Part shown: in pieces, positions 26,484 through 34,566 of the stretch | How the letters are laid out: every line of letters begins with the position of its first letter | Position numbering within the stretch: position 1 is the first letter of the stretch | Assembly (NCBI RefSeq): GCF_014212125.1 | Contig: NZ_JACJVP010000025.1 | Coordinates: forward strand, 1-64,000 | Length of the DNA stretch: 64,000 bases | Reading direction: 5' to 3' | DNA from: Cohnella nanjingensis | GTDB taxonomy: Bacteria > Bacillota > Bacilli > Paenibacillales > Paenibacillaceae | Made by a program: the position numbers and the translations under genes | Notes under the pieces: generated by a model | Database searches by the model: none | Seen by the model: only the letters and a program-made list of their open reading frames with translations | What the model was told of the DNA's origin: nothing

Positions 26484-27439
26484 GAGGACACCTCCCCGGA
26501 TTTGATTCTGGGGTCCGCGACGCCGTACAGAATATCGGCGGCCAGATTGCCCAGGATCAGCAGGACGGCGGAGAACAGCGTGATGCCCATGATGACCGGA
26601 TAGTCCATCCCGCGCACGGCGGTCATCCCGAGCGAGCCGATGCCCGGCCAGGAGAAGACCGTCTCCGTGACGAGGGCGCCCGTAACGAGGTCCCCCATCG
26701 ACATGCCGAGCAGCGTGATGATCGGGAGCAGCACGTGCTTCATGACGTGGCGGAACAGCACCGTCGACTTTTTGGAGCCGAAGGCGTATTGGATCTGCAC
26801 GTATTCTTCCTTGAACTGGCCGATCGTGCCGGAGCGGATGTATCGCACGTAGCTCGCCAGGAATCCGATCGTCAGCACCGCGCAAGGCAGGATCCCGTGC
26901 TTCACGACGTCCAGCGCCGATTCTTTGCCGATCGTCCGCATCCCCATGCTCGGAAGCCAGTGCAGCTTGATCGCGAACAGATAGATGAACAGGATCGCCA
27001 GCCAGAACAGCGGCACCGAGATGCCGATGTACGCGATGAGATTGATCAGCTTGTCGATCCAGCGGTTCCGGTTCGCGCCCGCGATCATGCCGAGCGGGAT
27101 CGCGAGGAGGACCGCCAGCGCGATCGAGATGCCCATCAAGCCGACCGTGGCGGGCAGCCGATCGACGATCTGATCCAGCACCGGCTGATGGTTGACGAGC
27201 GAATAGCCCAGGTTGCCGGAGAGGCATTCCTTGAGCCACAGCAGATATTGAACGTATGCCGGCTGATCCAGACCCAGGTTGTGCCGGATGCGTTCGATGT
27301 CTTCCGCGTGCATGTTCGGGGTGACGAAAGACAGCACCGGATCCCCGGGCGCCAGCTTGATCATCCCGAAGCACACGACCGACACGACGAACAGCATCGG
27401 TATGGCCTGCAGCAGCCGTCTGACGATGAGTTGTCTCAT
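26480..27439 (-). CDS. Oligopeptide/dipeptide ABC permease (OppB/DppB type)
   Basis: A 319-residue permease beginning 'MRQLIVRRLLQAIPMLFVVS', with 'KLAPGDPVLSF' and the C-terminal 'DYPVIMGITLFSAVLLILGN' typical of DppB. The ATG at 27439 has GGGAGAAC upstream. The frame is open 40 codons further, but that stretch is antisense to the dispersed repeat at 27503-27601, so I do not include it. Confidence 0.92.
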   Translation of the reverse strand: MRQLIVRRLLQAIPMLFVVSVVCFGMIKLAPGDPVLSFVTPNMHAEDIERIRHNLGLDQPAYVQYLLWLKECLSGNLGYSLVNHQPVLDQIVDRLPATVGLMGISIALAVLLAIPLGMIAGANRNRWIDKLINLIAYIGISVPLFWLAILFIYLFAIKLHWLPSMGMRTIGKESALDVVKHGILPCAVLTIGFLASYVRYIRSGTIGQFKEEYVQIQYAFGSKKSTVLFRHVMKHVLLPIITLLGMSMGDLVTGALVTETVFSWPGIGSLGMTAVRGMDYPVIMGITLFSAVLLILGNLAADILYGVADPRIKSGEVSS

Positions 27440-27472
27440 GCGATTTGTTCTCCCAGGTGTTAATCGTGGCAA

Positions 27473-27601
27473 GTCGGTGAAACTTATACTTTCTGATACG
27501 TCAAGTAAAAACGGCTTTGCCGTCTTCCCGGACGGCGACACGTTTTTATCGGAGGTCATACGGAAATGGATAGGCGTAAAACTTATACATTCTGTATGAC
27601 C
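27473..27601 (+). repeat. Dispersed ~100-bp structured element, copy A (plus tail of another copy)
   Basis: The copy at 27503-27601 begins AAGTAAAAACGGC. It contains ACGGC-TTT-GCCGT and GCCGTC...GACGGC hairpins enclosed by AAAAACG/CGTTTTT, then a terminal stem GGTCATACGGAA / TTCTGTATGACC around a conserved loop (ATGGATAGGCGTAAAAC...). Bases 27473-27500 look like the tail of a preceding copy. It lies between the peptide-binding gene and the OppB gene, antisense to them. Confidence 0.85.
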
Positions 27602-27603
27602 AA

Positions 27604-27637
27604 AAAAATAAGCTGAGCGTTCCAGCTTATTTTTTCG
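27604..27637. terminator. Bidirectional terminator after the peptide-binding protein gene
   Basis: AAAAAATAAGCTG and CAGCTTATTTTTT arms surround a small loop, nine bases after the binding-protein stop. Both strands carry T runs. Readthrough could supply the permease and ATPase genes at a lower level. Confidence 0.75.
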
Positions 27638-27645
27638 CGGCGCGT

Positions 27646-29262
27646 TTATTTCAGGTAGAGCTTGGACGGGTCTTCGAAGATGACGACCGGCTTCAGCACG
27701 GCTTCATCCACGCCGCCGTAGCGCTTGTCGACCGCGACGATCGTCTTCGTGTAGGCGATCGGATAGACGACGGCGTCGCTTGCGATCGCTTCTTGAAGCT
27801 TCTTGTAAGCCTCGCCGCGCTTCGCTTCGTCCGCTTCGCCCGCGCCTTGCTCGAAGAGCGCGTCGACTTCCTTGTTCGAGTAGCGCGAGTAGTTCGAGTT
27901 GCTGCCGGACGCGAACAGGATGCGATAAGCGTCCGGGTCGTAGCCCATGATGTAGCCGGCCAGCGCCAGCTCGAAGTCTTTGGACTTCAGGTCTACGAAC
28001 TTCTGTCCATAAGCGGATGCGTCCATGCTCTTCAGCTCGACGGTGATGCCGACGGCCTTCAGCTTCTGCTGCACGTACAGGGAGACGGCTTCTTGCGCCT
28101 TGTTGCCGCTCGAGACGATGAAGCGCAGCTTCAGGTTCTTCACGCCCGCGGCGTCCAGCAGTTCCTTCGCTTTGGCTACGTCGTTGTCATAGGACGTGAC
28201 ATCGTTAGTGTGGAAAAGTCCGTCCGGCGTGACGAACGACTTCGCAGGGTCGGCGTATTCGCTCGACGTATACGTCGTCTGAATCAACTCGTCGCGGCTC
28301 AGCGCGTAGGAGATCGCTTGACGCACTTCCTTCTTGCCGAGGACGCCGGTGTCGCTGTCTTCGTTGAACAGCAGGTAAGCCAGACGGCCCTCGCTATAAG
28401 GCAGAATGTCGAAGTTGTTCGTCGCCTGGATCGTCGCGACGTCCTGCGGGTCGAGGTACTTCACGTTGATCTCGCCGTTCTGCAGCGCGAGGTTCGCGGC
28501 ATTCGTGTCCTTCGCGATGCGGTACGTGATCGAATCCAGATGCGGCTTGCCGCCGAAATAGTTGTCGAAGCGCTCGAGCGTCACGTACTCGCCCGACTTG
28601 TACTCCTTGAACTTGAACGGGCCGGAGCCGACCGGAGCGTTGTTCTTCGTGCTCTTCTCGATATTCGCTTCATTCTCGAAGACGTGCTTCGGAATCGGCG
28701 TGAGCTGAACCAGCGTCGCTTCGAACGCCGGGCTGACCTGCGGCAGCTTGAAGTCGACCGTAGTGTCGTCGACCTTCACCGCTTGGACCGGCTTGCCGCC
28801 GATGATGAGGCTCTCGCGGAACATGCTGTTCTGCTTCTCGTCCAGGATCTTGTCGATCGTGAACACGACGTCGTCCGCCGTCAGCGGCTGGCCGTCATGC
28901 CAGGTGAGGCCGCTCTTCAGCTTCAGCGTGTAGGTCAGGTTGTCGGCCGAAGGCGTGAGGCTGTCCGCCAGGTAGAACGTCTTCTTGCCGTTGTTCACTT
29001 GGAACAGGGGCGCGTACAGCGCTTGGTCGATCGTCAGGCTGACGCGGTCGCCCGCATAGTTCGGATTTAGAATAACCGGGTCGGCGCCGACGGCGATGAT
29101 CAGGTTGCCGCCGTCCTTCGGTTGACCGCTCGCGGCCGGCTGCGAAGCGCTGGCCGAACCGCCGCTCGCCGGCGGAGAAGCTGCGTTGTTCCCCCCGGAG
29201 CACGCGCTGATTAATACGGTTAACAACAGTAGAGCAAGTACGCCAGACAATCCTTTACGCAT
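27646..29262 (-). CDS. Peptide-binding lipoprotein (family 5 SBP, OppA/DppA type)
   Basis: A roughly 538-residue extracellular binding protein that feeds the OppBCDF components encoded downstream. The ATG at 29262 lies 10 bases after GGAGG. The signal peptide ends in VLISAC, followed by a Gly/Ser/Ala linker and 'NLIIAVGADPVILNPNYAGD'. The SBP_bac_5 signatures 'YTLKLKSGLTWHDGQPLTADDVVFT' (shown in part) and 'RQAISYALSRDELI' are present. A consensus promoter lies 55 bp upstream. Confidence 0.92.
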   Translation of the reverse strand: MRKGLSGVLALLLLTVLISACSGGNNAASPPASGGSASASQPAASGQPKDGGNLIIAVGADPVILNPNYAGDRVSLTIDQALYAPLFQVNNGKKTFYLADSLTPSADNLTYTLKLKSGLTWHDGQPLTADDVVFTIDKILDEKQNSMFRESLIIGGKPVQAVKVDDTTVDFKLPQVSPAFEATLVQLTPIPKHVFENEANIEKSTKNNAPVGSGPFKFKEYKSGEYVTLERFDNYFGGKPHLDSITYRIAKDTNAANLALQNGEINVKYLDPQDVATIQATNNFDILPYSEGRLAYLLFNEDSDTGVLGKKEVRQAISYALSRDELIQTTYTSSEYADPAKSFVTPDGLFHTNDVTSYDNDVAKAKELLDAAGVKNLKLRFIVSSGNKAQEAVSLYVQQKLKAVGITVELKSMDASAYGQKFVDLKSKDFELALAGYIMGYDPDAYRILFASGSNSNYSRYSNKEVDALFEQGAGEADEAKRGEAYKKLQEAIASDAVVYPIAYTKTIVAVDKRYGGVDEAVLKPVVIFEDPSKLYLK

Positions 29263-29316
29263 CGTTTCCATCCTCCATGTCTCTCTATCGCATGCTGTGT
29301 TGAAACTTTTTTATAC

Positions 29317-29345
29317 ATTATATATCGGATTACTCGGAATTACAA
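29317..29345 (-). promoter_or_regulatory. Promoter of the oligopeptide ABC operon
   Basis: TTGTAA and TATAAT are separated by 17 bp on the minus strand, in a locally AT-rich segment. Confidence 0.6.
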
Positions 29346-29522
29346 TCCGTCATTCATTTCCTGAATTCCCAGCTCGGAACGGCCGTTCCGACAACCTTAA
29401 CCAAGGCAAGACAAGCCTGCCCATACAGTATGTGCAGAATCCGCCATATTATGGCCGACGGATGCTCCGCGAGGCAAATCATTCCGCGAGCTACCTATTA
29501 TACGACATTTTGACCAAGCGCG

Positions 29523-29550
29523 AAAGGCAACCGACCGAAGTCGGCTGCCC
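29523..29550 (-). terminator. Terminator of the orphan kinase gene
   Basis: GGCAGCCGAC-TTC-GGTCGGTTGCC followed by TTT on the minus strand, about 12 bp after the kinase stop. Confidence 0.7.
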
Positions 29551-29560
29551 CTCTCTTGAA

Positions 29561-31174
29561 CTAGGCAAAGCGGTCTCCTTCGTCCGCGGGTCCGCTCCCG
29601 ATCGGCAGGAAGATCTCGACCGCCGTTCCCGAACCCTTCTCGCTGCGGATCGCGATTCGTCCCCGGTGCGCGTCCACGATCCGCCGCACGATCATGAACC
29701 CGAGCCCGTTGCCGTCCGGCCGGGTCGTGTGGAACGGCTCGCCGAGCCGTCTCAGCACCTCTTCGGTCATCCCCTCCCCGTCGTCCGCGATCCGGATGCG
29801 CTGACAGCCGTCGACCTCGTCGAGACGGATCTCGATCTCGCCCCCGTAGGGCAGGGCTTCCATCGCGTTCTTCAGCAGGTTGAGCAGCGCCTGCTTGATC
29901 TGGTTGCGGTCGCAGCGGATCGGGAGGTCCCGCACGAAGTCGCGCCGGATGACGATGCCGTTCATCGTCGCCTGAATCTCGAAGATGCCCAGCACCTCCT
30001 GCAGGATGGGCAGGCACCGCTCCTCCCGGAAGCGCACGGCTTGGGGCTTGCCCAGGATCATGAACTCGCTCACGATCAGATTCATCCGCTCGAGCTCGGA
30101 CATCATCATGCCGTAATGCAGCGGCTTCGTCTCGCGTCCGGCCAACTGCAGCATGCCTTTGACGGTGGTCAGCGGGTTGCGGATCTCATGGGCGATGCTG
30201 ACCGCGACCTGGCCCGCGAATACCAGCTTCTCCGTATTGCGCAGCAGCTCCTCGGTCGACTTCATCTCCGTGATGTCCCGAAGGCTCCCTACCACGCGAA
30301 CGAGCGTGGAGGCGCGATCGTAGATCGGAACCACGTCGAGCAGATAGTGGCGGGGAGCGCCGCCGACGGCGATCGACAACTCCGCGCCGACGCATGCTTC
30401 CTGGCGGAGAATGACGCCGCGGAAGCGCTCGCCGATCTCCTCCATCCCGAAGATGCTGGACCCGATCCAAGCCTCCGCCTGACGATCGTCCAGATCCAGC
30501 GCATCTTGAAGATGCCCGTTCATCTCGACGACGGTGCCGGACGCATCGGTGATCAGGACGCCGTAGTACTTGGTATCCAGCAGCACCTGATTCAGAATCT
30601 GGAGCTGCGTGTTCTGTCTGCGCAGTTGAAGCTCCCGCTCCACCGAGTCGGTCATCGTACAGAGGAGCGCAAGCAGATGAGGATGTTCGACGGATACGTC
30701 CGTCATGAACGACAGCGTGCAGAGGATCCGGCCGCTCTGACCGTCGAAGACCGGGGCCGTGCAGCAAGCGATGCGATGCAGCACCCGTTGATAATGGTCC
30801 TCGCCGGACAGTCGAACGGGCTCGCCGTACCGCAGGCACAAATCGAGCGCATTGATCCCGATCTCGTCGTCGAACCGGACCCCCTCTACGATCCCGAGCA
30901 TCTTCACCGTGTCGATGATCGAAGCGTTCCCTTTGAAGGTCAGGACATGCCCCTGGTCGTCGGAGATGAGAATCACGATCGGATCGCCGGGCACGGAAGC
31001 GAGGAAGCGGTCCACGAAAAAGGAGATCACCGCGATGACTTCCTCGTATTCCGCCAGTCTGCCCGCCAGCGCCGCACCCGCAAGCCGCTCGCGGAATACC
31101 GGAAGCCGGTCGGGGTCCAAGCCCCTCAGCGCGCTCTGCCGGTTCATTTGTTGAATCAGGGTCTGATCGATCAT
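29561..31174 (-). CDS. Orphan cytosolic histidine kinase (GAF-PAS-HisKA), sporulation-kinase type
   Basis: A 537-residue soluble sensor kinase with no membrane segments. The N-terminal GAF-like domain (about 40-190) resembles that of AcoR-type activators ('GDPIVILISDDQGHVL'). A PAS domain follows (about 200-310), ending 'VVGSLRDITEMK'. HisKA has 'AVSIAHEIRNPLTTVKGML', and the ATPase has N-box 'QALLNLLKNAMEAL', 'ADDGEGM' and 'GNGLGFMIV'. No response regulator is adjacent, as for the sporulation kinases KinA-E. The next gene on the same strand upstream is Spo0E-like, strengthening a phosphorelay role. The start codon is weakly supported; Met10 is an alternative. Confidence 0.87.
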   Translation of the reverse strand: MIDQTLIQQMNRQSALRGLDPDRLPVFRERLAGAALAGRLAEYEEVIAVISFFVDRFLASVPGDPIVILISDDQGHVLTFKGNASIIDTVKMLGIVEGVRFDDEIGINALDLCLRYGEPVRLSGEDHYQRVLHRIACCTAPVFDGQSGRILCTLSFMTDVSVEHPHLLALLCTMTDSVERELQLRRQNTQLQILNQVLLDTKYYGVLITDASGTVVEMNGHLQDALDLDDRQAEAWIGSSIFGMEEIGERFRGVILRQEACVGAELSIAVGGAPRHYLLDVVPIYDRASTLVRVVGSLRDITEMKSTEELLRNTEKLVFAGQVAVSIAHEIRNPLTTVKGMLQLAGRETKPLHYGMMMSELERMNLIVSEFMILGKPQAVRFREERCLPILQEVLGIFEIQATMNGIVIRRDFVRDLPIRCDRNQIKQALLNLLKNAMEALPYGGEIEIRLDEVDGCQRIRIADDGEGMTEEVLRRLGEPFHTTRPDGNGLGFMIVRRIVDAHRGRIAIRSEKGSGTAVEIFLPIGSGPADEGDRFA

Positions 31175-31310
31175 TTCGATTACCGATTTACCTTTCCCAT
31201 ATAGAACGATAGTGCTATATCCATTCGATCTTCGCGGCCGACTCTCCTGCCTCCCGCCGGTGTGGATTTTCCTGTGCGGCGCCTTTGCGGTTGGCGAATT
31301 GCAGCCCAGA

Positions 31311-31332
31311 AAGCCAGCCTATTCGGCTGGCT
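31311..31332 (-). terminator. Terminator overlapping the Spo0E-like stop codon
   Basis: GAGCCAGCC-gaata-GGCTGGC followed by TTTCTG. The stop codon TAG lies in the loop. Confidence 0.6.
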
Positions 31333-31705
31333 CCCCGTTTCGATAGAAGAGGTTGATCAGTTCGTCGAGCTCCATCGAGTATCGCAGGCAGCCCCGGTCG
31401 GACAGTCCGTGCCTGTCGGCGTGCCGGTTCAACTGCTGCCGCTTGTCATGAATCGCCTGCTTCAGCGCCGACAGCAGATCCCCTTTTCCATCGCTTAACG
31501 GTCCGGCGCGGAGGCGCCTTAACCGCTGCATCCAGACATTGCCGGCGCAGGGCTGGAGAGGCTCGGCGTCCGAGCCGGTCCCCCGCGCCGCCAACGAGGC
31601 GATGGCGGCGAAGCGGCTGTCCGGGCCGACGAATCCGTGGAGCGGGTCCAGATAGGCGAGGCATTCAGGGCATTCGGGGGGCAGCCCCCGCTTGATCGTA
31701 CTCAT
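31319..31705 (-). CDS. Spo0E-like aspartyl phosphatase with N-terminal extension
   Basis: A 128-residue protein. The C-terminal 45 residues fit the Spo0E family: a helical hairpin 'AIHDKRQQLNRHADRHGLSD' ending in the signature 'YSMELDELINLFYR' (family S-x-E-L-D). Spo0E proteins dephosphorylate Spo0A~P and delay sporulation. Normal members are 50-85 residues; this one has about 80 extra N-terminal residues with a CPEC pair ('PPECPECLAYLDP') and Gly/Arg-rich sequence. AAAGGAGAGG precedes the ATG. The gene overlaps the end of the secreted Pro-rich gene by 41 bp. The extension may be a real domain or a young overprinted addition. Confidence 0.75.
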   Translation of the reverse strand: MSTIKRGLPPECPECLAYLDPLHGFVGPDSRFAAIASLAARGTGSDAEPLQPCAGNVWMQRLRRLRAGPLSDGKGDLLSALKQAIHDKRQQLNRHADRHGLSDRGCLRYSMELDELINLFYRNGEPAE

Positions 31706-32948
31706 GTGATATCCTCTCCTTTGTCTCGTGTTCGACAGCGAGGAATCGGAAGGGATATCGGGGCGGCTGGCCCGGCGGCGGCTTCGACCATTGATCGGCT
31801 GCGAGCACCTGGCTTCGATCGTAAGCGCGCTCGCGCTCGCTGGGCGGCCGGAGATGTAGGCCCGGCGCCGTCAACAGGCCCGCGTGCGAAGCGGACGGAC
31901 CGCCCGGCTGACCGAGCGAGGCGCCGCCCCCTGCGGCCGCGCTCTCCGTCAGCGGATAGGCGGCCGGGAGCGCGCGTGCGCCCCTGGACTTCGGGCGCTT
32001 GGCGGACGCGGCAGGACGTCCTGCCGGGTCCGCCTGAAGGACGACGCCCGGCTTGTCCTCGCTCGGCGGCGGCGAGAGCGTTCTCGCCGCCGGGACGAGT
32101 CGGTTCGCGCCGGCGGGCGCGGCGGCCGGATTGGGCTGTTCGGCGGACGTTGCGGCAGGTGCAAGCGTAGGTGCGGCAGTTCGAGCCTGCTCGTCCGGCG
32201 CAGGCTTCCGCTTGGCGGAAGAGGCGGCGTCGGATGCGGCGGTCGGCAGGGGCGGCTTCGAAGGGCGAGATCCGGCAGGGTCGGCGGCAGGCGGGGTCGG
32301 GGCGGCGGAGCCGGATGGCGCGCCTGGCGCAGGCGTCGGCTCTGGCGCAGGCGGCGATTCGGGCGGCCCGTCAGGCGTATCTATCGGATCGGACGGGGTG
32401 CCCCCCGGCGGCGCCTCTCCTCCCCCCGAGGAGGGAGGAGAGAGCAGCCCGTCCAGCGAGACGCGGATCGTCGCGCCGGGCGCCTCGATGTCCAAGAGCG
32501 GCGCGTCGATCCGAACGCCGGTCGCCTCCAGCGTCAGCTTCGGCGATGCGTCGGGCGATAGCGGGATCTCCGCTTGAACGGCCGGCGTCGTGACCTGTAC
32601 GAGCGGCGCGGCGATCTGCCCTGCGGTCACTTGAACCGAGAGCGGGCGCTCCGAGCGCGGCGCCACGTTCAATTCCGCGGCGGGGAGCGCTATGCGCAGC
32701 AGAGGCGTATCGAGCGTAAGGGACGGCGTGCGAAGCACCCCGTCGGAAGGATCGGCGGACGCGTCCGATCCGCCGGACGACAGGACCGGCGCAAGGGAAG
32801 CCAAGGCGGGCGCCAACGGGACGATCTCGCGATTCGCCGCCTCGGCGCGGTCCTGGAAGGCGAACGGCAGCACAAAACCAAGCGCGAGAACCGCTCCTGC
32901 GCGCCAGGTCCGCCGTCTTGCTGCTGCTTCGTCGAATATCGGCCTCAA
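31665..32948 (-). CDS. Secreted Pro/Ala-rich protein of unknown function
   Basis: A 427-residue product starting at TTG, 12 bases after GGAAGGAG. A twin-Arg-rich N-terminus and hydrophobic segment ('RRRTWRAGAVLALGFVLPFA') end in an AEA cleavage-like site. Residues 40-175 contain repeated short beta-like phrases ('LDTPLLRIALPAAELNV', 'ITTPAVQAEIPL'-like, 'LDIEAPGATIRVSL') separated by Pro. Residues 175-340 are a Pro/Ala/Ser/Gly-rich disordered linker, and the C-terminus ends 'RYPFRFLAVEHETKERISHE'. Another frame is open over part of the region, but the signal-peptide frame is the more convincing. I do not recognise the family. Confidence 0.6.
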   Translation of the reverse strand: MRPIFDEAAARRRTWRAGAVLALGFVLPFAFQDRAEAANREIVPLAPALASLAPVLSSGGSDASADPSDGVLRTPSLTLDTPLLRIALPAAELNVAPRSERPLSVQVTAGQIAAPLVQVTTPAVQAEIPLSPDASPKLTLEATGVRIDAPLLDIEAPGATIRVSLDGLLSPPSSGGGEAPPGGTPSDPIDTPDGPPESPPAPEPTPAPGAPSGSAAPTPPAADPAGSRPSKPPLPTAASDAASSAKRKPAPDEQARTAAPTLAPAATSAEQPNPAAAPAGANRLVPAARTLSPPPSEDKPGVVLQADPAGRPAASAKRPKSRGARALPAAYPLTESAAAGGGASLGQPGGPSASHAGLLTAPGLHLRPPSERERAYDRSQVLAADQWSKPPPGQPPRYPFRFLAVEHETKERISHEYDQAGAAPRMP

Positions 32949-33189
32949 GATGCGTCACGTCTCCTTCCCATACGTCGATGGTGGGCACGCTACCGAGGAT
33001 GAGGTTGTCGATCCTTGTATCATTGTAAGACAAGTGTAATTGTCGGAAAGTTGCAGAAGAAATCGACATTTTTCTAAATTTTATGTAAATGCGTCTTCTG
33101 CGTCGTCGGTTCGGGCCGCGTCACGCCAAGAACGCCCCGGCCTGGTTGGGCCGGAGCGTTCCTTCCGGCCAGGCCGGCGCTAAACACGC

Positions 33190-33452
33190 TCACGGTCTTG
33201 CGTCGCATGATTTGACGCCACGCGAGCTGTAGGAATCCGGGTAGCGGTTCGCGTCTTCCTTCAGCCAGACATCGCCATATTCGGCGTTCGATCGAGATCG
33301 ATATGATCGATGATGATCCAGGTGTCCACGTCTACCGTCTGATACGAAATCCCGCCAACCTGGCCGGTCCGGTCCCGCAGGATGTAGCCGTTGCCTTGCT
33401 TCTGCGCCTCGACTTCCCTCGACCGGAACCGATGCGAGCGATACAGCAGCAC
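33190..33452 (-). pseudogene. Small frameshifted ORF
   Basis: The frame from GTG 33452 reads a plausible protein to 'DTWIIIDHIDLDR', then runs into 'TPNMAMSG' and stops. One base out of frame, the sequence continues sensibly as 'NAEYGDVWLKEDANRYPDSY' followed by SSRGVKSCDARP to a stop at 33190. The shift occurs in a GATC-rich repeat (TCGATCTCGATCG). This looks like one gene with a single indel. Upstream, yet another frame holds a hydrophobic stretch ending 'DDWLVSFLTLFRASST', so it may be the tail of a decayed membrane protein. Family unknown. Confidence 0.5.
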
Positions 33453-33494
33453 GTAGAAACGCTAGAACAGCGCGGGGCAGGTCGCCCCCGTCAG

Positions 33495-33519
33495 GTTGAC
33501 GACGCCCGGAAAAGGGTAA
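33495..33519 (+). promoter_or_regulatory. Possible sigma-B-like promoter of the stress-protein gene
   Basis: GTTGAC and GGGTAA are separated by 13 bp, about 50 bp before the YflT-like gene. The spacing and GGGTA box resemble general-stress promoters that drive homologues in Bacillus. It is a short match only. Confidence 0.3.
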
Positions 33520-33569
33520 GGAACGAGACGAGCCAGTCATCGCCATTCCAATCGCGGGAGGGAACCCTC

Positions 33570-34112
33570 ATGGCAAACCATAAGAAAATCGTTGGCGTGT
33601 TCACGACGGAGCAGGAAGCGATTCGGGCTATCGAAGGACTGAAACGGCAAGGCTATACGTCCGATGACATCTCCGTCGTCGGGAAGAACAAGGACGATAT
33701 CTACGGCGTAACGAACGAGACCGGGACGAAGGCGCCTGAAGGCGCGACTGCCGGCGCCGCGACCGGCGGCGTGGTAGGCGGTGCGACCGGATTGCTCGCC
33801 AGTCTGGGCCTGCTGGCCATCCCCGGGATCGGACCGATCCTCGCGGCCGGCCCGATCGCGGCGACGCTGGCGGGTCTCGCGGTCGGCGCCGGCACCGGCG
33901 GCATCGTCGGCGGGTTGATCGGCACGGGCATTCCCGCGGACGAGGCCAAGCAGTATGACGCGTACGTGAAGGACGGCCGCATTCTGGTGCTGGTCGATTC
34001 CCGTGCCGACCACGATACGGCTTTCGATGCCCGGGCGGATCGCGACCGCGACGTCTACGACACGTTCCGCGACAATCGATCGCTGAACGCGAACTACTAC
34101 GATAGAGTCTGA
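33570..34112 (+). CDS. General stress protein 17M/YflT-like, glycine-zipper
   Basis: A 180-residue protein. The N-terminal YflT-type domain (residues 5-50, 'KIVGVFTTEQEAIRAIEGLK') precedes a Gly-rich, membrane-associating glycine zipper (about 60-125, 'GATAGAATGGVVGGATGLLA' and 'AGTGGIVGGLIGTGIP'). After 'DEAKQYDAYVKDGRILVLVD' there is an acidic/basic tail. GGGAGGGAA precedes the ATG. Relatives are sigma-B-dependent general stress proteins of unknown biochemical role. Confidence 0.85.
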   Translation: MANHKKIVGVFTTEQEAIRAIEGLKRQGYTSDDISVVGKNKDDIYGVTNETGTKAPEGATAGAATGGVVGGATGLLASLGLLAIPGIGPILAAGPIAATLAGLAVGAGTGGIVGGLIGTGIPADEAKQYDAYVKDGRILVLVDSRADHDTAFDARADRDRDVYDTFRDNRSLNANYYDRV

Positions 34113-34258
34113 TCCGACGCCTCGCGCGCATTCGCGATGGCGCTATCGAACGCAGCTAGGCATCCGCCGCTTTAGCCGCTAACGGAATCCATCGCTCGCC
34201 ATCCTGTCCGCCCAGCTCTCCGCCCGCGGCAGCGGCTTCGGACAGCTAAGCCATAGAA

Positions 34259-34303
34259 GCCATCGAATCCGCTGCCTCAGGACGGATTCGGTGGTTTCTT
34301 TGC
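34259..34303 (+). terminator. Terminator of the YflT-like gene
   Basis: CCATCGAATCCG pairs with CGGATTCGGTGG around a loop of about 11 bases, followed by TTTCTTT. Confidence 0.65.
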
Positions 34304-34380
34304 GTATGCCGGGACCCGCTCTCAACGCCTCTCAAGGCACGTCTTCTTATCGCAATCGACGCTGTTGGAAGGCTCGCTTC

Positions 34381-34412
34381 TTGACGCCCTCCGCATCCGG
34401 AAGTGCTATAAT
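34381..34412 (+). promoter_or_regulatory. Promoter of the SWIM-SNF2 operon (extended -10)
   Basis: TGCTATAAT gives an extended -10 with a perfect TATAAT at 34407-34412. A TTGACG at 34381 is 20 bp upstream, longer than ideal. Transcription would start about where the dispersed structured element begins. Confidence 0.55.
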
Positions 34413-34421
34413 AAGGAGACC

Positions 34422-34520
34422 AAGTAAAAACGGCTTCGCCGTCCTCAGAAGAGGGCGAGACGTTTTTATCGGAGACCCTTTAGAAATGGATAAGCGTGAA
34501 ACTTATACATTCTAAATGGT
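34422..34520 (+). repeat. Dispersed structured element, copy B (5' leader of the SWIM-SNF2 operon)
   Basis: It starts AAGTAAAAACGGC, with ACGGC-TTC-GCCGT and AAAAACG...CGTTTTTATC pairing. The terminal stem is GACCCTTTAGAA / TTCTAAATGGTT, different in sequence from copy A but still paired. It is located between the extended -10 promoter and the SWIM gene, so it would form most of the mRNA leader. Confidence 0.85.
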
Positions 34521-34566
34521 TCAAAAAGAGGGACTCGCGTCCGCTCTGTACACGGATGGTGGACTC

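Noticed and set aside
26484..27374. N-terminal extension of the OppC-type permease
   Set aside because: The upstream open frame overlaps the OppB gene out of frame and is a compositional artefact. The coupled ATG at 26483 is clear.
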